A stretch of 64,000 nt of DNA from Akkermansia muciniphila (GCF_900184965.1 NZ_FXYA01000213.1:1-64000), one strand, 5' to 3'; numbered from the stretch's first letter, positions 1 through 7,501 are shown. Notes: a model not told the origin generated them from the letters alone. Made by a program: numbers and translations.

Positions 1-27
1 GCAGCGTCAGATGTGTATAAGAGACAG
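1..27. other. Nextera adapter remnant (artefact)
   Basis: These 27 bases equal the last 27 bases of the Illumina Nextera read-1 transposase adapter, ending in the 19-bp mosaic end. They are library sequence, not genome. Genomic sequence starts at about position 28 and the contig ends here inside a gene. Confidence 0.95.
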
Positions 28-473
28 GAGGGGGAGAGGGGGACTGTCTGACAACTGTCTGACATATGTCCGACAACTGACTGACGCTTGTCTGACAACT
101 GACTGACAGCTGACGGACAACCGTCTGACACGGCATCTCCGGGCCTCGCAACCCTCACAGGAGGAGCCGGAAACTTAGGCTCGCTCCTCTGTCTCACGCC
201 CCACTCCGTAATCGCCAGATACCGTCCACCCTCTACCTCATACCTCACGACCATCCCGGCAGCCTCCAGCTCACACAGGGCCTGTTCCACCTCATCCACG
301 GACAAATGCACCCGGCAGGAAAAACACTTGCTCAGCACCCACTCCGCGTCTCCGTAGAACCTCCCTGCACTATCCGCCGCCATTCGCAGACGAACGTACA
401 CACGCTCTCCTGTGGAGCTTAATTCATCCATCTCCACCTCCTGACACCAGTCTCTGATTTCCCTGCGTGGCAT
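28..473 (-). CDS. phage replication protein, 3' part lost at contig end
   Basis: The minus-strand frame opens with ATG at 473 and stays open to the contig end (about 149 codons; the last are adapter). It begins MPRREIRDWCQEVEMDELSS. The first 100 residues resemble the winged-helix N-terminus of the phage replication protein at 48545-49321: a short loop with an FYGD stretch, then a helix pair ending in ALCELEAAGMVVRYEVEGGRY. It follows the Dam stop codon by 2 bp, so both are in one leftward operon. An 11-bp tandem repeat (41-128) lies in the coding sequence after this domain. The role as origin-binding initiator is inferred; the C-terminus is unseen. Confidence 0.7.
41..128. repeat. eight 11-bp tandem repeats, candidate replication iterons
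   Basis: On the minus strand eight consecutive 11-bp units fit the consensus TCAGACAGTTG; two of them are identical (TCAGTCAGTTG). The period is not a multiple of 3, so the encoded peptide does not repeat and the conservation is at the DNA level. The array lies inside the replication gene, as the iterons of lambda ori lie in gene O. Confidence 0.75.
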
Positions 474-475
474 CG

Positions 476-1288
476 TCAAAAAAGCATCCATTGGTTAGTG
501 AAATTCATCCAAAGACACTCCGTCTTTTTGTTACCTTGCGTGTCGCGCGTTAGCTTTGTTTCTTTCTGCCAACCAGAAAGATATTTGGAATACAACTCAG
601 AATCATAGCCGGACAAAATCACTTTTCCTTTCAATGATTGAAGGAACCTAAGGAGCTCTTCATGGTCATCCTCATCATATTCATGCGCATACCTTACGTT
701 CTTGCCTCTTGTTGATTGTACATAAGGAGGATCAACGTAATGTAAGGTATCAGCAGAATCGTATCGGGACATAATCTCCAGAGCATCCATTTTGTTAATT
801 TCGATATTCCTTGCCCGTAACTCAATAGCACACTCACGTACTACGTCAGGATATTCACGCCACGTTTGAGGATAAGGGGTTGTTCGGTACAATCCGTTGC
901 GTTTAAAGCCCGGTTTATGGATTCCTCCTCCGTAGCTCATCATAGAGTTAACTGCGAAATGCAGGGCATTCTCAACGGGGTCTTCGGAGACCGCAAAAGA
1001 CCTTTTGTATGCTTCCTGAGAATAAGGTGTCAATTCAAGCAACTTAATAAGCTGCTCAACCTTTTCCGGATCTTTAAGCACCTCAAAAAAATTAACAACC
1101 CGGTCATCCAAATCGTTATACACATCTAAAAATGCAGGTTGCTTATTCAAAAGCACTGCTCCGGAGCCCCCGAATGGTTCAACATAAAACCGATGTTCCG
1201 GGAAAAAACTAATAATCCAGGGGGCTATCCTGTTCTTTCCTCCTAAATAACGAGCCAAAGCCCTCTTTCGGGGACGTTTAGTATCCAT
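476..1288 (-). CDS. dam: DNA adenine methylase (Dam/D12 class)
   Basis: Transfers a methyl group from S-adenosylmethionine to adenine N6. The protein has about 270 residues, normal for the class. Visible motifs are YLGGKNRIAPWI near the start, the SAM-binding FYVEPFGGSGAV, and the catalytic DPPY (in HYVDPPYVQST) followed by a GKVILSGYDS segment. The ATG at 1288 is preferred because AAAGGAG lies about 9 nt upstream; the frame upstream of it is only an overlap with the previous gene. Phage Dam enzymes commonly protect against restriction or mark replication, but the target site cannot be read from sequence. Confidence 0.93.
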   Translation of the reverse strand: MDTKRPRKRALARYLGGKNRIAPWIISFFPEHRFYVEPFGGSGAVLLNKQPAFLDVYNDLDDRVVNFFEVLKDPEKVEQLIKLLELTPYSQEAYKRSFAVSEDPVENALHFAVNSMMSYGGGIHKPGFKRNGLYRTTPYPQTWREYPDVVRECAIELRARNIEINKMDALEIMSRYDSADTLHYVDPPYVQSTRGKNVRYAHEYDEDDHEELLRFLQSLKGKVILSGYDSELYSKYLSGWQKETKLTRDTQGNKKTECLWMNFTNQWMLF

Positions 1289-1646
1289 TGTCCACACTCT
1301 CCTTTCTGAGCTTATAGCAATCGCAATTTCGGGCACGGTTTATCTGAGAGTTGAAAATTCTTATACTTTTGACTGGACAAGTTAGGTCTTCATAATTTTT
1401 CCCAATACGTCGAATTTGTAGGTGTTCGCAAGTCCAGCAGGTACGCCTGAGCATGGCCCATAGCCGGTGCGCATTCTTGATTAGTTCGGCGTGCCTGTTG
1501 GTGATCGTCTTTTGGCCGCAGCAAACCTGGGCCGTCCTCCAAAAATGACGCATGGTGAGATTTTGCACACAGGGATGGTTTTGATAATTCTTTCTGAACT
1601 CTTCCAACCTCCCCAAGGCTTTCCCGTATTCAAATTTAAGCCTCAT
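1278..1646 (-). CDS. hypothetical phage protein, 122 aa
   Basis: A basic, Cys- and His-containing small protein. It has ATG at 1646 with AAAGGAG about 9 nt upstream, an 11-bp overlap with the preceding gene and an 11-bp overlap with dam. The CWTCEH and CDCYK pairs could bind metal but make no recognised finger. Operon position and tight overlaps argue that it is real; I do not recognise the family. Confidence 0.6.
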   Translation of the reverse strand: MRLKFEYGKALGRLEEFRKNYQNHPCVQNLTMRHFWRTAQVCCGQKTITNRHAELIKNAHRLWAMLRRTCWTCEHLQIRRIGKNYEDLTCPVKSIRIFNSQINRARNCDCYKLRKESVDNGY

Positions 1647-2031
1647 CCGGTAATTCTCCTTTCTGTAAAACCTTTGCCATTCCGCTAATGCAAATTATGC
1701 TATAGCCAGCAACAACCAAGGACGGAAACTCCTCAATAAGATTCTCCATTTGCTGCTGCGTTCCAGCTCGGAAAAACGTATCCTTGCCCCACAAATTTAC
1801 CATCAGAACATGAGTTGGCCGGACGGTTATTGTTAATTTAACAAACTTACTCAGCCTATTTCTCCACCGCCTGGACTGCCGAGCGATTTCCAAAGCATCA
1901 CCCAAATCCCTAATCTTTTGTTTCTCGATTTGCTCTATTCTAGCTTTAATAATGGAAACCAGCCTCTTACGGCGTTGCGTGTAGCTCTTTCTAGTTGCTT
2001 TTTTCAACTCGGCTATTCGTTCAGGATTCAT
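1636..2031 (-). CDS. hypothetical phage protein, 131 aa
   Basis: Starts at ATG 2031 (MNPERIAELKKATRKSY) with AAGGAAA upstream. The N-terminal 55 residues are a very basic helical segment (KSYTQRRKRLVSIIKARIEQIEKQK). The C-terminal half looks like an alpha/beta domain ending ...GYSIICISGMAKVL. It lies in the leftward early operon of prophage 1 and overlaps both neighbours by a few bases. DNA binding is possible from the charge only. Confidence 0.65.
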   Translation of the reverse strand: MNPERIAELKKATRKSYTQRRKRLVSIIKARIEQIEKQKIRDLGDALEIARQSRRWRNRLSKFVKLTITVRPTHVLMVNLWGKDTFFRAGTQQQMENLIEEFPSLVVAGYSIICISGMAKVLQKGELPDEA

Positions 2032-2252
2032 GGTTTTCTTTTTCCTTTCAGTTCTTGTAATTCTTCCAGACGGGCCGCTATCCATTCGTACCGGGCGGCC
2101 ATATCCCGGAAAATCTGAGGTGCCGACTCTCCTTCTCTCTTCAGGAATTGCCTTTCAATCCAGCACGCACGCGCCCTGCAACAATCAGCATCACGGCGCA
2201 AACAGGAAATCTCCTCCTCCATGTCAAACTCTACAGAAGATGCCTTACCCAT
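2028..2252 (-). CDS. hypothetical small phage protein, 74 aa
   Basis: Mostly charged helix with three Cys in a CCRARAC cluster and a Glu/Lys-rich end. Its start overlaps the end of the winged-helix gene by 8 bp and its end overlaps the next start by 4 bp, the packing seen across this operon. No family recognised. Confidence 0.6.
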   Translation of the reverse strand: MGKASSVEFDMEEEISCLRRDADCCRARACWIERQFLKREGESAPQIFRDMAARYEWIAARLEELQELKGKRKP

Positions 2253-2544
2253 TGCTCTCCTCCTCTCTCCTCATATCCATCAAATCCTTCGCCTCCCGCA
2301 TCCCCCGTTCTGTCAACAAGTACACTCTCGGCTTCAGCGCACTCGCATATTTTACAAGCCCCTGATCTATCAATACCGCCAGCACATTAGTCACGGTATT
2401 CCCGTGTAACCCGGTATCTGAAACAATACCCTTGTGACGCCTTATCCCCTTTGCCAATGCTACCAGCACCTGCGCCCCGCTCAGACGCAACCCCAGCCGC
2501 CTCACATTGCACGCAAATCTGCTTACACACTCAACGCTATTCAT
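2245..2544 (-). CDS. winged-helix DNA-binding protein
   Basis: A 99-residue protein whose middle reads as a MarR-like winged helix: a first helix (SGAQVLVALAKGIRRH), a recognition helix (GLHGNTVTNVLAVLIDQGLVKY) and a wing with RVYLLTERG. It occupies the same kind of slot as the winged-helix protein at 49938-50330 in prophage 2. It is probably a phage regulator or replication accessory; the target is unknown. Confidence 0.7.
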   Translation of the reverse strand: MNSVECVSRFACNVRRLGLRLSGAQVLVALAKGIRRHKGIVSDTGLHGNTVTNVLAVLIDQGLVKYASALKPRVYLLTERGMREAKDLMDMRREEESNG

Positions 2545-3223
2545 CGCATACTCCGTTAATAGTTAAAACCTTAAATTTAATAACCCATACCCACGGATTC
2601 ATTTTAGATGCTCCGGCTCCCTTTAATTTATCCCACAGGGAAAAGTAAGACTCCTGGGCAAAAATGTACCCATTGGATCTCCCTGAATAATCCTTCCATA
2701 AACAGACATCCGTTTCTTCGTCGTGCCAGACGCTTTCAATGCCTTCCATCCGGGCATCCTGCGGTGTAATGTCTAACAGCCGCTCAATTCTTACTTCTGT
2801 AATTTCCAATAAAATTCGGGCGGCCCAACGCGGCATGTGAATCGACGGAATGGAACACTTGAGGGCAACCTTTGACTTCCATCTTTTGGGAGATTTCATT
2901 GGTAAAAAAATGGTTTCCCTCACCCACAATCGATCACCCGCTTTTCCATAGGGGCATCTTACCCACGGATTAAAATCATCATCCGGAAATTCCCCACTTT
3001 CGTCATTGGAGACGGCAAGCCATAAGCCGGTGTCAGCTTCAATGAAATCCTGAATCTCCCAGCCTCTTTCTTTCAGGTGCTCCGGGAAATTATTAAACCG
3101 GTTCAGGCCGCGCGTGCGGCGCGTCTGGTTCTTGTACTGGCCGGGCATGCTGTATTCCTGCAATAGCGCGCAGATCATGTCCGCGCTGAACAGAATGGGC
3201 CGTTCTTTCACATTGTTATTCAT
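2537..3223 (-). CDS. phage ASCH/PUA-like protein
   Basis: 228 residues. It opens with KERPILFSADMICALLQE, has the NQTRRTRGL element, and the core GKAGDRLWVRETIF is the signature of the ASCH-like proteins often called phage morphogenetic protein in gut phages. The later ILLEITEVRIERLLDITPQDARMEGI segment completes the beta-barrel fold. ASCH/PUA folds bind RNA or modified nucleic acid; the precise role here is not known. Overlaps both neighbours by 7-8 bp in the leftward operon. Confidence 0.8.
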   Translation of the reverse strand: MNNNVKERPILFSADMICALLQEYSMPGQYKNQTRRTRGLNRFNNFPEHLKERGWEIQDFIEADTGLWLAVSNDESGEFPDDDFNPWVRCPYGKAGDRLWVRETIFLPMKSPKRWKSKVALKCSIPSIHMPRWAARILLEITEVRIERLLDITPQDARMEGIESVWHDEETDVCLWKDYSGRSNGYIFAQESYFSLWDKLKGAGASKMNPWVWVIKFKVLTINGVCDE

Positions 3224-3563
3224 GGTCTTGGTTCTTGGTTGTTTCGGAATCTTCCAAAATTCGGTAAATCCTTCGCAGACTGTACAACGGACGCCCCACC
3301 TTCTGGTGCGGTTGCTTCATGGATCGCTTAATCTCTGGATGCTGCTGGGCCGTCCGGTGAAGCCATGAATCACTACGTCCCAGCACCGCACGGGCCACCT
3401 TCGCACTCACCCAATCCTGCCCACTCTCCACCTTCACCTGTACCCCGGCAGCCTTATCCTGCCCGCCTCCCGTTGCAGCCAACCGTTCCACTACTTTCGC
3501 GGCCAGCAAATCCAGCACGGCATCCGCAAACAAAATCTTGTTAAAATCATCAGCCGCAGACAT
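3216..3563 (-). CDS. excisionase-like helix-turn-helix protein
   Basis: The ATG at 3563 (MSAADDFNKI) is chosen because GGAGG lies 6 nt upstream. The N-terminal half is a helical oligomerisation-like segment. The C-terminal half (DWVSAKVARAVLGRSDSWLHRTAQQHPEIKRSMKQ, then GRPLYSLRRIYRILED) is a MerR/Xis-type HTH. Its position second after the Cro-like gene equals that of the HTH gene at 42103 in prophage 2, which fits an excisionase or early regulator. Confidence 0.65.
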   Translation of the reverse strand: MSAADDFNKILFADAVLDLLAAKVVERLAATGGGQDKAAGVQVKVESGQDWVSAKVARAVLGRSDSWLHRTAQQHPEIKRSMKQPHQKVGRPLYSLRRIYRILEDSETTKNQDHE

Positions 3564-3913
3564 AAACACCTCCAATCAACACAAAACACACCACTACCCC
3601 AATCCCCCACAACCACCCTCTCACCCGGCAGCACCTCCCCGGAGAACCATACGCCCGCATGCAAGGCCTGCCTCCCCAAGGCAAATCACCCATCCTCACC
3701 GGGAGCACCCTTCCTGCGGAGGGAACCAAAGGACACCATGCCCTCTCATCCCTCCGCAGGCTGGGCTTGATGCTCTCCTCATCCTGCGCCAGAAAATGGC
3801 CTCCCGGACAGGGATTCCCCCCATGCCAGCCATCATCTTCAATTACACCCATATCATTCAGTTGTTGGTTGTTGTTCTTGGCCTCCACCTTGGAGCCGGG
3901 AGATAAAATCTTT
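3564..3913. other. about 350 bp with no confident gene
   Basis: A GC-rich stretch. The minus strand has a frame from GTG at 3888 (or ATG at 3852) to 3550 that ends in a hydrophobic segment (LWGIGVVVCFVLIGGVYV), but its body is rich in Cys, Pro, Gly and Trp and has no ribosome-binding site, so I do not call it. The frames on the plus strand look no better. Confidence 0.4.
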
Positions 3914-4021
3914 TCAATAAAAAGGACTGTGACTGTAATCCCACCCCAGCAACATCAACTCCTCTAACATCGCCTCTTCCAACTCCTCCAATCCTTCAAC
4001 CTCCTCCATCAAATCCATCAT
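3914..4021 (-). CDS. possible 35-residue acidic protein
   Basis: A short frame starting MMDLMEEVEGLEELEEAM and ending SHSPFY. Its ATG overlaps the stop codon of the upstream gene as ATGA, the usual translational coupling in this operon. Very acidic and Leu/Met-rich. It may be only a spacer; support is context and coupling. Confidence 0.4.
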   Translation of the reverse strand: MMDLMEEVEGLEELEEAMLEELMLLGWDYSHSPFY

Positions 4022-4299
4022 GCCACAGTCCCCGCTCTCAGCTTCTTCCTGCTTGCGGATGCTTCTTTCACATCGGCTCCCTGTGTGGCAGCTTCCGCCA
4101 CCATCAACTCAAACGCCTTTTTAGGAGTAATTTTTAATTGCTCACTCAGCTCCATCACCCGCGCCATTGCTCGCGGACTCAGGCCCAACCAATCTATTTC
4201 CGGTCGCTCTGTCTTTCGCATGTCACCCAAATACGAAAAAACACCGTGTTCGTCAACAATAAAACACGGTTTTTTTTCGTAATTCAGAAATAAAATCAT
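4018..4299 (-). CDS. first leftward early gene (Cro position), 93 aa
   Basis: Divergent from the repressor across the operator. ATG at 4299 (MILFLNYEKK); a TTG at 4314 is an alternative. The N-terminal 25 residues look like a beta-hairpin that reads a substrate (EKKPCFIVDEHGVFSYLG). The rest is helical (LSPRAMARVMELSEQLKITPKKAFELMVAEA), similar in plan to the first early gene of prophage 2 (41880-42110, VTPDEALKVVLEVVARR). No classic HTH is visible, so Cro function is only inferred from position. Confidence 0.65.
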   Translation of the reverse strand: MILFLNYEKKPCFIVDEHGVFSYLGDMRKTERPEIDWLGLSPRAMARVMELSEQLKITPKKAFELMVAEAATQGADVKEASASRKKLRAGTVA

Positions 4300-4300
4300 C

Positions 4301-4328
4301 TTGCCAATACGCAAAAAGACCGTATTGT
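4301..4328 (+). promoter_or_regulatory. repressor promoter and operator of prophage 1
   Basis: -35 TTGCCA (4301-4306), 16-bp spacer, -10 TATTGT (4323-4328), then 6 nt to the repressor ATG at 4335, so the transcript should be leaderless. An inverted repeat CAATACG / CGTATTG (4305-4311 and 4321-4327, 9-bp spacer) covers the spacer and -10 box, which fits autoregulation by the repressor. Confidence 0.6.
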
Positions 4329-4334
4329 TAGCGC

Positions 4335-4883
4335 ATGACGCCTAGCAAAGAACAAATAAAATCTTGGCTCAAAACAATAGGAAAAGACCGAGAATGGCTC
4401 GCTAAACAATGCGGAGCCAAATCTAAAAGAACTGTAGAAAAATGGTTTGAAACTAAAGGTATTGTCCCTGCTAAGGCCATTTTGAAAATTAATGAATTGA
4501 TGCTTCAAACACAATATCAATCTTCTATACAACCTTCTAATTTACCGAATCAGGACAATCGCGGGAAAATGGAATTGCGCTTGGACTACGACACTCAAAG
4601 ACGGGTGGAAAAAGAAGCTCTACGCCTCCGCATGGAACTCTCCGCTTACTGTACAATGGCGGTGGAGTGGTGCAGTGAACAAGAAGATATAGGAGAACGC
4701 CTTGCTGCCCGGCTGGCCTCTCAACAACAAGGCACGGAAAAACAGGAGACAGCCAAACAAGGCCTCCCCTCCCATACGGAATCTTCCGATCCCGCCACCC
4801 GGAAACGCACAACCGAAGAAACTCTCGGCATACTGCGCATCGGAACTAATCCGGGCGCAAAGAGAAAATCAGGCTCTGCGTAA
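4335..4883 (+). CDS. prophage 1 repressor-like protein
   Basis: 182 residues. Residues 1-55 (EQIKSWLKTIGKDREWLAKQCGAKSKRTVEKWFETKG) match in order the N-terminus of the protein at 41344-41778 (KDWLKATKRDREWLAEQCGV), an HTH-type DNA-binding region. A second shared block, LRMELSAYCTMAVEWCSE, resembles MTLSAYCSLIIEWAAD and may be an Arc-like or dimerisation segment. Divergent from the early operon, so it is the likely lysogeny repressor. The C-terminal 60 residues are polar and low complexity; another frame with good coding character continues to 4956. Confidence 0.75.
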   Translation: MTPSKEQIKSWLKTIGKDREWLAKQCGAKSKRTVEKWFETKGIVPAKAILKINELMLQTQYQSSIQPSNLPNQDNRGKMELRLDYDTQRRVEKEALRLRMELSAYCTMAVEWCSEQEDIGERLAARLASQQQGTEKQETAKQGLPSHTESSDPATRKRTTEETLGILRIGTNPGAKRKSGSA

Positions 4884-4956
4884 CATCATCGGTTATTACT
4901 TCTCTAATTGTGATTTTGACTTGGATATTTGGGAAAAACTGTCCCCAATAAACTAA
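4789..4956 (+). CDS. possible frame continuation after the repressor
   Basis: In the +1 frame relative to the repressor the sequence reads KKLSAYCASELIRAQRENQA and on to DIWEKLSPIN before a stop at 4956. It has no good start codon of its own (only a remote TTG at 4702) and repeats the LSAYC motif of the repressor. Either a small overlapping gene or the displaced end of the repressor frame. Confidence 0.25.
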   Translation: MPPPGNAQPKKLSAYCASELIRAQRENQALRNIIGYYFSNCDFDLDIWEKLSPIN

Positions 4957-5028
4957 GCCACTCCTTGCCACAATTACACCTTCTCTTCAAGAAATATTTG
5001 TTAGAATCTGCATTTTTCTAACAAATAC

Positions 5029-5078
5029 AAAAACAATGATGAGACTTTAGGAGAAACAAAACACGCTCTCAAATTCTC
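5029..5078 (+). repeat. direct repeat copy 1 (leader-like)
   Basis: About 48 bases with the core TTTAGGAGAAACAAAACACG, repeated with few changes at 5477-5523. It lies about 60 nt upstream of the 5141 gene. Confidence 0.6.
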
Positions 5079-5140
5079 ACCATGTTCCCTTTTCTTCCTA
5101 AAAAACTCGACAAACAACTGTAAATCAACAAAACTGTATC

Positions 5141-5383
5141 ATGTCCACGCCTGTACACACAGTAACTACGAACAACCAAGACTGCCTTCTGCCCATGAAA
5201 GGATTCATTGCCGTCATATCCCCGGATATGCCATGGGAAACAGGAGACACAGACAAACCCATATACCACCTCAAGGAATCAGCCATTGTGCTCACATGGA
5301 CTACCCGCCAAGGTAGGAAAGTAACCACATGGGTCAGAGACACCCTGAACAACGTATGGATCGTCCTTGACAACGAACAATAA
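5141..5383 (+). CDS. hypothetical protein, 80 aa
   Basis: Small protein MSTPVHTVTTNNQDCLLPMK, predicted mainly beta: AVISPDMPWETG, HLKESAIVLTWTTRQGRKVTTWVRDTLNNVWIVLDN. It lies between two copies of a direct repeat and before a clear terminator, as a single-gene unit in the lysogeny region. There is no Shine-Dalgarno near the ATG. Family not recognised; possibly a lysogenic-conversion gene. Confidence 0.55.
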   Translation: MSTPVHTVTTNNQDCLLPMKGFIAVISPDMPWETGDTDKPIYHLKESAIVLTWTTRQGRKVTTWVRDTLNNVWIVLDNEQ

Positions 5384-5392
5384 CAAAACATA

Positions 5393-5460
5393 AGGCGGTC
5401 GCCAAAACAACCGCCCTAGAAGTGAATTTTTCATGCCGCCTTATTCTGGGCGGCTTTTTT
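5393..5460 (+). terminator. rho-independent terminator
   Basis: GCCGCC (5435-5440) pairs with GGCGGC (5449-5454) and is followed by six T. A second GGCGGT/ACCGCC hairpin precedes it at about 5393-5414. It ends the 5141 transcript. Confidence 0.75.
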
Positions 5461-5476
5461 CTTCGGCATGCAAAAA

Positions 5477-5523
5477 ACAATAATGATACTTTAGGAGAAA
5501 CAAAACACGCGCTCAAACTCCTT
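5477..5523 (+). repeat. direct repeat copy 2
   Basis: Second copy of the 5029-5078 element. Here no plus-strand gene follows: the 3' end of the convergent AT-rich membrane gene lies 4 bp away, as if a downstream gene had been replaced. Confidence 0.6.
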
Positions 5524-5526
5524 CCA

Positions 5527-6159
5527 TTAAAAAATAACTGACCAATCCACAGTAATGAAACTCAAAAAAATTGTCACTAGCACAGCAACTATTACTATAC
5601 CAAGACGCTCTTTCATTGTTAAAGGGCTATCATCTCCATTACTACCCACAACTTTATTATCAAGCAACAATTTTGAACAAATATACATCATTGAATCATA
5701 ATGTTCATTTCTATCCCACCCCTTCAGAAGAGATAACAGACTCCCAATTAAAAACAACACGAAAGGGCCAATAAAAGAACCATCGTATATAAATCCTATG
5801 ACACTTAAAATTACAGCAAAAAAGAAAATTGTCCCTTGAATAAAACAATTAGAATTCACCCAACAAGAATATAATTTCTCCTTTAAAACTTCTAACAATT
5901 CAATCTCTTTTTCTCTTATAGAATTTAATTTACTCAATTCATCATTAACATCGGATAGTTTTTTCTTGAGTTTTACATTTTCATCACACACCTCATAATA
6001 ATCTCTAGCCAATTTTCTCAAAACATCTATTTCATCCTCTATCCCTTCGGTAGACAATACCCGTATATCTATAAACCTTTTTGCGTGTTCTCTACTTTCA
6101 GAAGCCAAAAGCGCACTAACAGGATTCTCCTTCTTACTTACCAATCGCATTGCACACAT
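5527..6159 (-). CDS. AT-rich coiled-coil membrane protein
   Basis: About 210 residues from ATG 6159 (MCAMRLVSKKENPV) or 6150; the open frame further upstream overlaps the integrase and is not used. Residues 40-100 form a Lys/Glu-rich coiled coil. Two close transmembrane segments follow (IFFFAVILSVIGFIY and FIGPFVLFLIGSLLSLL), and a third lies at the C-terminus (IVIVAVLVTIFLSFI). Its base composition is clearly more AT-rich than the flanking phage genes, typical of a recently acquired moron. A superinfection-exclusion or defence role is possible but unproved. TATAAT at 6172-6177 may be its promoter. Confidence 0.75.
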   Translation of the reverse strand: MCAMRLVSKKENPVSALLASESREHAKRFIDIRVLSTEGIEDEIDVLRKLARDYYEVCDENVKLKKKLSDVNDELSKLNSIREKEIELLEVLKEKLYSCWVNSNCFIQGTIFFFAVILSVIGFIYDGSFIGPFVLFLIGSLLSLLKGWDRNEHYDSMMYICSKLLLDNKVVGSNGDDSPLTMKERLGIVIVAVLVTIFLSFITVDWSVIF

Positions 6160-6202
6160 ATCGTCACAATAATTATAATTTAAATCAGATAAAGAAAAAA
6201 TT

Positions 6203-7501
6203 TTACAACTCCGGCAACTTCTCCAACGCCTTCTCCGTCGCTTCCGCTCCAAACTTAATATACCCGGCATGCACGGCGGCGGAAGAGTGCCCTACAATCT
6301 CCTGCACCATCGCCGGAACCACTCCTGCATCATGCAGCATCGTCGCCACAGTATAACGCAAAGAGTGGAAAGACAGCTCATTCTTCACCCTTCTCTTTCC
6401 GTCTCTGGCCGGAGTTAATTTCCTGTATCTTTTCCCGGCCAATCGTGGATCACGGTCAATCAAACCGGCATCAAACAACATCCCGGAAAACTCCGCTGAC
6501 AACCTGCCGCTCCCTGACCGCTCATACATCCCGGCACGGGACGGATGAACAAACACGGCATCCTCTCCACAGACAGTTTGCCGCTCGCGCAACACTCCGG
6601 CCAAAGCCGGAACCATCGGCACCACCATCTCCCGGCCCGTCTTCTGAGTCACCAATTTCACCACTCCCTTTTCCCAATCCACAGCATCCCACCTCAGCAT
6701 CGCCACATCCCCCAACCTCTGGCCGCCAAGATAAAGAGAACACAACACCATACTCCTCCACTCCTCATCACATCGCTCCAACACTCTCCGCAACTCTTCC
6801 AGCGTAAAACCGCGCCGGGCAATTCTTCCAGAATCCGTCTTTTTATCCCTCGGCAGCTCCACTCCCTGTCCCGGACACCTGTCTAACAGCCCTAATCGTA
6901 CAGCAGCATTAAATATGCCACAAACAATCTGGAATTCTTTCTTTACTGTACGTACAGCATACATTCCAGCTAAATCCATCATAAAATCATTCATCATTTT
7001 AGGAGTAATACGATCCATCGGCCAATCTGCCCGCTCTCCTAAAAAAGCAAAAAACCTCTCCCTCGCATTACGATAATTTCGTACCGTTGCCATAGCTTTC
7101 CCCCTTCTGGACAATCCGGAAATATACTCTTCAAACCAGCCACGAACAGAAGGAACAACCAGATCATCACCTGCTACGTCAAATGTTAAATCACTCATAA
7201 CCCTGCGGATATGAGTAACTGTCCAACACTTTTTCATAGCAGACTCCCACGCATCGGCCACCTTTTGGGCCAGTTTCCGTGCTTCAGCAGCGGACATTCC
7301 TACCTCTCTCAACTCCTTTATTTTCTCTTCTTCCATGCCAGCAGCAAGCAACCGCCCTTCCTCTCGCTCGCTCAATCCAGCAATGGGTTCTTTTCTGATT
7401 TTAGTACACTTGGACACTTGTTTCCATCTGCCAGACGGTTCATGTACATTGAAACAAGCATACCAATAAGGAGACTTTTTTCTTTCTCGCAAAAAGGCCA
7501 T
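6203..7501 (-). CDS. int: tyrosine site-specific integrase of prophage 1
   Basis: 432 residues, with an N-terminal arm-binding part, a core-binding SAM-like domain (SVRGWFEEYISGLS ... NARERFFAFLG) and the catalytic domain. Catalytic residues are visible: Arg in GGQRLGDVAML, His and Arg in FHSLRYTVATML, His in VGHSSAAVHAGY and the nucleophile Tyr of AGYIKF. It faces away from the adjacent tRNA-Ser 3' end, the expected attachment site. It is similar in length and motifs to the integrase at 50772-51971. Confidence 0.93.
   Translation of the reverse strand: MAFLRERKKSPYWYACFNVHEPSGRWKQVSKCTKIRKEPIAGLSEREEGRLLAAGMEEEKIKELREVGMSAAEARKLAQKVADAWESAMKKCWTVTHIRRVMSDLTFDVAGDDLVVPSVRGWFEEYISGLSRRGKAMATVRNYRNARERFFAFLGERADWPMDRITPKMMNDFMMDLAGMYAVRTVKKEFQIVCGIFNAAVRLGLLDRCPGQGVELPRDKKTDSGRIARRGFTLEELRRVLERCDEEWRSMVLCSLYLGGQRLGDVAMLRWDAVDWEKGVVKLVTQKTGREMVVPMVPALAGVLRERQTVCGEDAVFVHPSRAGMYERSGSGRLSAEFSGMLFDAGLIDRDPRLAGKRYRKLTPARDGKRRVKNELSFHSLRYTVATMLHDAGVVPAMVQEIVGHSSAAVHAGYIKFGAEATEKALEKLPEL

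Noticed and set aside
41-128. CRISPR array
   Set aside because: 11-bp period with no spacers; too short for CRISPR repeats.
3550-3888. 112-codon frame with C-terminal membrane segment
   Set aside because: GTG start without a Shine-Dalgarno and odd Cys/Trp/Pro composition; listed only as an unassigned region.
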